From: Spironucleus salmonicida
Taxonomy: Eukaryota; Fornicata; Diplomonadida; Hexamitidae
Length of the DNA: 64,000 bases
Assembly: GCA_000497125.2 (NCBI GenBank)
Contig: CM035323.1
Location: forward strand, 876,001 to 940,000
Reading direction: 5' to 3'
Numbering within the stretch: position 1 is the stretch's first letter; each line of letters starts with the position of its first letter. Shown piece after piece: positions 58,628 through 64,000 of this stretch. Position numbers and translations under genes: made by a program. The notes below the pieces were generated by a model. That model was not told the DNA's origin. It saw nothing but the letters and a program-made list of their open reading frames with translations, and made no database searches.

Positions 58628-59749
58628 TCATGGTAGAAAAAGGTCGATCATGAACCCCTCATCAGAATCAATAGGTTCCATACCGTAGCATGCTATAAAG
58701 TACTCCAGATAGCTGCTGAACCCAAAGGAGTTTGTGGGAGTTTGGACTGCCTAAATAATATTCTGAACATTTTTCACCGTTTCTTCCCGTACTTCAAATG
58801 CAGGACCAGAGGCATCTAGCATTTACCATACTGTCGAAACCCCACTTGCCTTGAGGGATACTTCTGCTTCACGTTGTTGAAATTCATTGATTTACGAATC
58901 AAAAATGATTACTGATATTCTTGCTAGTCCTAAAATCTTTGCAACCGATACCGGTTTGGGCTCGCCAACCAGCAGTTGGCTTATATACAGTTGGTCATAG
59001 ACATTGAAGGCGCTATCAATGCTTTGACCCACAACTTGTGAATGTATATTGAGTAAAACCTCCACGGTTTCACCAACAATGCGCTTCAATAGATATGCAG
59101 TCTCTAAGGACAGTAGTGTTTGTCCCTCGTCCTGAGGCCTGAGCTAAATATACACCTGTGATACCTTTTACGTGCCTAGCTGTTTAGAATTAAAAGTGTT
59201 GAGCGCTTATCCAAAATACTAGACATTCTCATATGCTGTAAAGTTAGATGATATATCATTTAGATATACCATCAGCCCCGGCTTCTATCCGGGAAACTTC
59301 TCAAAGAACTTCCGCAGTGACTCCTGATACGGGATTTGGCTCCGTACCCAAGATGGAGAATCCCATTATACACAGCCCCCATAAACGAACAGAGAGTGAA
59401 ACTGGTGTTTCTCAACAAATTTTGACAAAATTTGGATTTATTTTGGGTCTGTTAGAAGGGACCTATACGCTGGCTATCCTGCAATAATGGAGTTTGATGA
59501 TGGTGACCAGGCCGTTAGAAATTTTTTAGCATTACGGTATCCAAAATATTCGTTATCGTCAACTAAAGATTCCGTAGGGATTTTAACCCTGCGTATATGT
59601 TTAGCAATAAATACTGAGCCAACTACAACGCCGACTCCAATTAGAGTAGCTAACAATAGTATGAGTCCTATAAATACGGATTTCTTCTGCTTTACCATCG
59701 AAATCTCATTATATCGTTTTATTTGCGGCTTGGAGTTTGTTGATAGCAT
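58628..59749 (-). CDS. Type II membrane protein of unknown function, 373 aa (IR2 left arm)
   Basis: A 374-codon frame ending in TGA at 58628. A basic 20-residue cytosolic N terminus (NSKPQIKRYNEISMVKQKK) is followed by a signal anchor (SVFIGLILLLATLIGVGVVV, residues ~24-48) and a ~320-residue lumenal/extracytosolic domain. That domain has alternating strands and helices (FHSLFVYGGCVQWDSP; GLMVYLNDISSNFTAYE; VSVAKILGLARISVIIFDS) and one NFT sequon. The alpha/beta pattern could be a TIM-barrel or other hydrolase fold; no family is recognised. Residues up to ~221 (59749 down to 59088) are duplicated at 63339-64000. Confidence 0.7.
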
Positions 59750-60506
59750 TTAAATAGTTATAAGTCTACACTCTACGAAATGGAGAACCTTTCGGTATTC
59801 CTGGCATACATTAGTGCAGGACTCAAAGAGCATATAATGAATACTAATAGATTACTTTCCATAATTTCCTTACACCAGGTGCGATAAAGGACCCAAAAAC
59901 ATATTCGAGATGTTCGCCATACAATAGAAAATATTAAAATTCCTGAGATAACCCAAGGTTTTTTAACCACATCTGATAACAAAATATCACTTGAGCATTC
60001 TCTGTTTAACACATCATTTGCAGATGTTGCAGGACCACTAATACTAAACAGCACGCCTTCTGGGCTTACTGAGGAGATTATAAGAGCAGATCTTCAAAGT
60101 ACAAGCCAAGAGGAACCTTAGATAGCATAATATTAAAAATATCATCTATAAAATGATATCCATTTTAAAATATTGTTAGAATACCGACCACATCCAACAA
60201 ATTTAGATATCCATAGCATTATCGCAGAGATTTCGCCTAATTAACCGTTAGCTGATTGGATGGACATAATAATAAAAATTTAAGAACCACTCACGCTAAT
60301 GTCTAATGACGAGCTAGTGATAAGAGCAGTCTCTGAAAATTTGTAAGAATCTAGTATGCATCTTGTAGATCTTAATAGCGGGATGAATGTGATGTAGCAG
60401 AGCTTAGAGATAACAAGTCTATAGATTAACACGACATTTAGGTAGCAGGCGTAAATCGATCACACGGTCAAGATCTTTGAAAAGCTCATGCGGTAGTATT
60501 AAAATC
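59088..60506 (+). repeat. Inverted repeat 2, left arm (pairs with 62582-64000)
   Basis: Position x pairs with 123088-x. Both arms give identical proteins on both strands and in several frames, and the compared nucleotide ends are identical. At the inner end the match stops at 60506, with patchy similarity to ~60523. The outer end is not reached, because the right arm is cut at 64000. Arm length is at least 1.42 kb, and the spacer is 2.07 kb. Confidence 0.92.
59750..59779. promoter_or_regulatory. 30-bp bidirectional intergenic region of the IR2 gene pair
   Basis: Only 30 bp separate the two divergent start codons (59749 and 59780). The sequence is A/T-rich (TTAAATAGTTATAAGT) and must contain or overlap the initiation elements for both genes. 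The same 30 bp recur, inverted, at 63309-63338. Confidence 0.6.
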
Positions 60507-60565
60507 GGCAGATTAATTTAATACAATTACCAGATGGCGATATATAAATAATAACATATGAATGA
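59780..60565 (+). CDS. Hypothetical protein, 261 aa, IR2 left copy
   Basis: A 262-codon frame from MENLSVFLAYISAGLKEHIM to TGA at 60563. Soluble, helical N terminus, then a mixed region (FLTTSDNKISLEHSLFNTSF; LLEYRPHPTNLDIHSIIAEI) and a Gln-rich helical C terminus. No membrane segment, catalytic motif or known family. Its last ~15 codons lie outside the repeat (DGDIQIITYE), so this copy and the copy at 62529 have different C-terminal tails. It shares a 30-bp promoter region with the type II membrane protein. Confidence 0.65.
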
Positions 60566-60608
60566 AGATGTGATAACATAAATAAAAATAAATCTATATT
60601 TTAATTAT

Positions 60609-61280
60609 TCAGTCACTTTCGCTTTATTTCTTTGAGTCATAGCTAGTATCTATAGCTACTCCTACTTAAACTCCATTACCTGCTTTAATATCGTCGAGTG
60701 TTAAATTCTACCAAATATGCATATGCATAATAGAGGTTTTGATGCTTGAAGTGTGCTGCTTTTTACCAAAATATAAAGCAATTTTTGACAGGGTTGGCCC
60801 CATAAAAAACTCAAATTTTAATGTCGTTAACTTATGTATATAACAGAACTCAGTACTGCCATCAGAAAGATCAACATATTACGTTTTCACTTTCTTCTTA
60901 TTTTTTTCCATAAGATTCATATATTTTTAGGGAATATTTTCAGAGCCAGAAACTTCTGTATAAATATCAAAATAGCCTTACTCTGGATATTCAATAGAAC
61001 TCATCCTAGTATATAAGCTACTATCTGATTAAACAGAAGAGCAATCTAAAATAAGCACTGAGTGAGGAGTAATTTTTGAAATTCCTTTTGGGACATTTTT
61101 GGTTAAATTAAGCTTAATTTTAATTTTGTCAACTAAAAAACCATCAAGTGTCTCTTATTATAAAGATATCAGTTATGCTGTCTCCTTATCGTATGCTTTT
61201 TATGAAGACCAGAATGAATAATAGTTCATCTTTGCAAAGTCTTACTCCAGGAATGGTACTTTATATGTTTAAACGAACAT
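60609..61280 (-). CDS. Hypothetical protein, 223 aa, in the IR2 spacer
   Basis: A 224-codon frame ending in TGA at 60609; the ATG ending at 61280 follows an in-frame TGA by three codons. The protein is strand-rich (LVDKIKIKLNLTKNVPKGIS; PHSVLILDCSSV; FDIYTEVSGSENI; TTLKFEFFMGPTLSKIALYF; NGVQVGVAIDTSY), suggesting a beta-sandwich such as an arrestin or C2-type fold. No family is recognised, and no signal or membrane segment is seen. The stop lies 43 bp from the convergent gene at 59780-60565. Confidence 0.55.
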
Positions 61281-61431
61281 TTAGCAACAGAATCAGTATA
61301 ACACCTAAATTATATATAACTATTAATTACAGAAATATGAATTCTTTTATAAATAAATATTATAATATAATTAATGTAATTTTATAAATAGTAATAATTT
61401 ATATGGATATATATAAATAATTTATAGTAAA

Positions 61432-62199
61432 ATGAAATGCTTAGCTAAAAAATAAAAAATTTAAAAGCCATTTTCTGTCTAATCTAACATAATTGGAACT
61501 GAAGCAGTTGTAATTACTCTACTTAACAATGAAAATACTTAGAATATTATTTTTGACTAAGCATCTAACTAATAAATGTTAATCCGCTCTCCTATTCCAT
61601 AAGAAAATATATAATCTAATACTGCGTATCTACTGCCATATTCTTAACGTAAAACAATAGTTTTAGATCTAGACGAAACTCTCATTCACTCTGAATTTGA
61701 TTTTACTAATAATGTTGATAAAATAGTTAAAATTATGATTAACAATGACACTGCAGATTTGCAAGTTGATTTTAATCTTAACTATATACCTATCTATTTA
61801 TAAATTCGAACTGGTGCTGCTGATTTTATTTAAACATTATCAGAATACTATGATGTTATTCTTTGGACTGCTAGTCCTAAAAGCTATGCTGATGCATTAA
61901 TGCAAGAAATTGATAAAAGATAGTTGGTAAAGTATAGATTATATAGAAATGACTGCAGTATTACAGATAGGGGAATGTTGTATAAAGATTTATCTAGATT
62001 AGGTAGAAATTTAGAAAATGTCGCTATAGTTGATAATTCAAGATAATCATTTGCAAAACATCCAGATAATGGTATACTTATTTAAGATTTTTATGGTAAA
62101 TAAGATAATCTATTATTTGAATTAGGTAAAGAGCTTGTAAGAATTTAAAAATTTAATAATCTAATCGATAATATACCTAAAAAGTGGGGTGATGTTTGA
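61432..62199 (+). CDS. SCP/FCP1-type HAD phosphatase, 255 aa
   Basis: A 256-codon frame to TGA at 62197. The HAD motif I is TIVLDLDETLIHSEFDF (catalytic Asp near residue 79), matching DLDETLxHS of the CTD small phosphatases. Later motifs are VILWTASPKSYADALMQEID (motif II) and IVDNSRQSFAKHPDNGILI (motif III). Length and order match SCP/Dullard-like phosphatases, which dephosphorylate phosphoserine on RNA polymerase II CTD or other proteins. It sits alone in the IR2 spacer, head-to-head with the gene at 60609. Confidence 0.9.
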
Positions 62200-62528
62200 T
62201 TTATAATTTATAATTTATAATTTTTATTTGCAAGTAAATGAAACTCATAATTTATTTGAGCATTTAACCTCAAAAACAGAGTTTTCCATAATTAATATTA
62301 CATATTGTTTATACTTTGTATAATGGTTCCACCTTCTTCCATTTTTGTTATAATTATACTTCTTCAACTTAAGCTATAACATTCATTTTGATTCAGTAAG
62401 TAATATCATAATGTAATAAGCGCCTTATTACATAAAAAATTATAGATTATAGGTTATACATAAATTATAAAATATTCAATTGTACTTATTTATGTGATAC
62501 ATAAATATTGAAATATATGGTGCTTAAT
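62200..62528. other. AT-rich spacer next to the IR2 right arm
   Basis: About 330 bp between the convergent stops of the phosphatase and the right-arm gene. Contains a short direct repeat (TTTATAATTTATAATTTATAA at 62199-62219). No gene seen. Confidence 0.4.
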
Positions 62529-63308
62529 TCAATCGTTAAAATTTTTTACTGGCCATTTTATATTTATTAAATTTATCTGCTGATTTTAATACTACCGCAT
62601 GAGCTTTTCAAAGATCTTGACCGTGTGATCGATTTACGCCTGCTACCTAAATGTCGTGTTAATCTATAGACTTGTTATCTCTAAGCTCTGCTACATCACA
62701 TTCATCCCGCTATTAAGATCTACAAGATGCATACTAGATTCTTACAAATTTTCAGAGACTGCTCTTATCACTAGCTCGTCATTAGACATTAGCGTGAGTG
62801 GTTCTTAAATTTTTATTATTATGTCCATCCAATCAGCTAACGGTTAATTAGGCGAAATCTCTGCGATAATGCTATGGATATCTAAATTTGTTGGATGTGG
62901 TCGGTATTCTAACAATATTTTAAAATGGATATCATTTTATAGATGATATTTTTAATATTATGCTATCTAAGGTTCCTCTTGGCTTGTACTTTGAAGATCT
63001 GCTCTTATAATCTCCTCAGTAAGCCCAGAAGGCGTGCTGTTTAGTATTAGTGGTCCTGCAACATCTGCAAATGATGTGTTAAACAGAGAATGCTCAAGTG
63101 ATATTTTGTTATCAGATGTGGTTAAAAAACCTTGGGTTATCTCAGGAATTTTAATATTTTCTATTGTATGGCGAACATCTCGAATATGTTTTTGGGTCCT
63201 TTATCGCACCTGGTGTAAGGAAATTATGGAAAGTAATCTATTAGTATTCATTATATGCTCTTTGAGTCCTGCACTAATGTATGCCAGGAATACCGAAAGG
63301 TTCTCCAT
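62529..63308 (-). CDS. Hypothetical protein, 259 aa, IR2 right copy
   Basis: A 260-codon frame, ATG ending at 63308, TGA at 62529. Identical to the left copy (59780) for about 242 residues, then diverges where the repeat ends: the tail here reads INIKWPVKNFND instead of the left copy's tail. The open frame crosses the repeat boundary in both copies, so both could be functional. Confidence 0.62.
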
Positions 63309-64000
63309 TTCGTAGAGTGTAGACTTATAACTATTTAAATGCTATCAACAAACTCCAAGCCGCAAATAAAACGATATAATGAGATTTCGATGGTAAAGCA
63401 GAAGAAATCCGTATTTATAGGACTCATACTATTGTTAGCTACTCTAATTGGAGTCGGCGTTGTAGTTGGCTCAGTATTTATTGCTAAACATATACGCAGG
63501 GTTAAAATCCCTACGGAATCTTTAGTTGACGATAACGAATATTTTGGATACCGTAATGCTAAAAAATTTCTAACGGCCTGGTCACCATCATCAAACTCCA
63601 TTATTGCAGGATAGCCAGCGTATAGGTCCCTTCTAACAGACCCAAAATAAATCCAAATTTTGTCAAAATTTGTTGAGAAACACCAGTTTCACTCTCTGTT
63701 CGTTTATGGGGGCTGTGTATAATGGGATTCTCCATCTTGGGTACGGAGCCAAATCCCGTATCAGGAGTCACTGCGGAAGTTCTTTGAGAAGTTTCCCGGA
63801 TAGAAGCCGGGGCTGATGGTATATCTAAATGATATATCATCTAACTTTACAGCATATGAGAATGTCTAGTATTTTGGATAAGCGCTCAACACTTTTAATT
63901 CTAAACAGCTAGGCACGTAAAAGGTATCACAGGTGTATATTTAGCTCAGGCCTCAGGACGAGGGACAAACACTACTGTCCTTAGAGACTGCATATCTATT
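62582..64000 (-). repeat. Inverted repeat 2, right arm (continues past window end)
   Basis: Reverse complement of 59088-60506 with pairing sum 123088. The arm is still perfectly paired at base 64000, so the full repeat is longer than seen here. Confidence 0.92.
63339..64000 (+). CDS. Type II membrane protein, IR2 right copy (runs off window)
   Basis: 220 complete codons, identical to the left copy at 58628-59749: cytosolic basic tail, signal anchor (SVFIGLILLLATLIGVGVVV), then the start of the unknown lumenal domain, to the window edge. TAG and TAA inside the frame read as Gln, as in the left copy. Whether the C-terminal third is also duplicated cannot be seen. Confidence 0.7.

Noticed and set aside
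1-64000. tRNA genes, rRNA, CRISPR arrays, insertion sequences and transposase genes.
   Set aside because: None was recognised: no B-box-containing tRNA fold, no spacer-repeat array, and no transposase or integrase motif in any translated gene.

Overview
The window is nuclear DNA from a protist that reads TAA and TAG as glutamine and uses TGA as its only stop. Under the standard code almost every gene is in pieces. With TAA/TAG = Gln, long uninterrupted frames appear that match known eukaryotic families (NAT10/Kre33, SIRT1-like sirtuin, USP5, Rad52, Dus2, NMNAT, ALG13, CIAO2, RCHY1), and each ends in TGA. The compact layout, very rare introns, short AT-rich upstream regions and code fit a hexamitin diplomonad (Hexamita, Trepomonas or Spironucleus type). 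Ciliates and oxymonads share the code and cannot be excluded from sequence alone. The genus is inference.

Layout. 0-4.4 kb: Rab GTPase (cut by the window edge), amino-acid transporter, a Cdc25/Acr2-like phosphatase/reductase and small unknowns. 4.5-9.7 kb: a giant protein gene with one in-frame TGA. 9.7-13 kb: AT-rich, unresolved. 13-19.6 kb: coiled-coil proteins, a tail-anchored protein, ALG13 and a possible Rpa43. 20.5-25.7 kb: iron alcohol dehydrogenase and two amino-acid transporters. 26.5-33.2 kb: NAT10, NMNAT and unknowns. 33.5-35 kb: an inverted, nearly identical copy of the GC-rich transporter. 35.6-43.3 kb: a membrane protein with two candidate introns, Dus2, a 690-aa protein with a sharp composition switch, and an FtsJ methyltransferase. 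43.3-45.2 kb: unresolved, with possible Cys-rich remnants. 45.2-58.6 kb: RCHY1-like E3, NTF2, STPG-type protein, CIAO2, metallophosphoesterase, sirtuin, DHHC acyltransferase, USP5, coiled coil, Rad52 and ABC transporter. 58.6-64 kb: a second large inverted repeat carrying a divergent pair of unknown genes around an SCP/FCP1-like phosphatase.

The main architectural features are two inverted repeats. IR1 (24.1-25.7 / 33.5-35.1 kb) holds two GC-rich transporter genes that are essentially identical, while their outer flanks have diverged. This points to gene conversion. IR2 (59.1-60.5 / 62.6-64.0 kb) holds an identical divergent gene pair separated by only 30 bp. Base composition is a mosaic: most genes are AT-rich and encode Gln mainly with TAA/TAG, while a few genes or gene halves are GC-rich and use mainly CAG.

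The genes are mostly unrelated housekeeping functions packed on both strands with very short spacers; no operons are expected. No rRNA, tRNA or CRISPR array was recognised.
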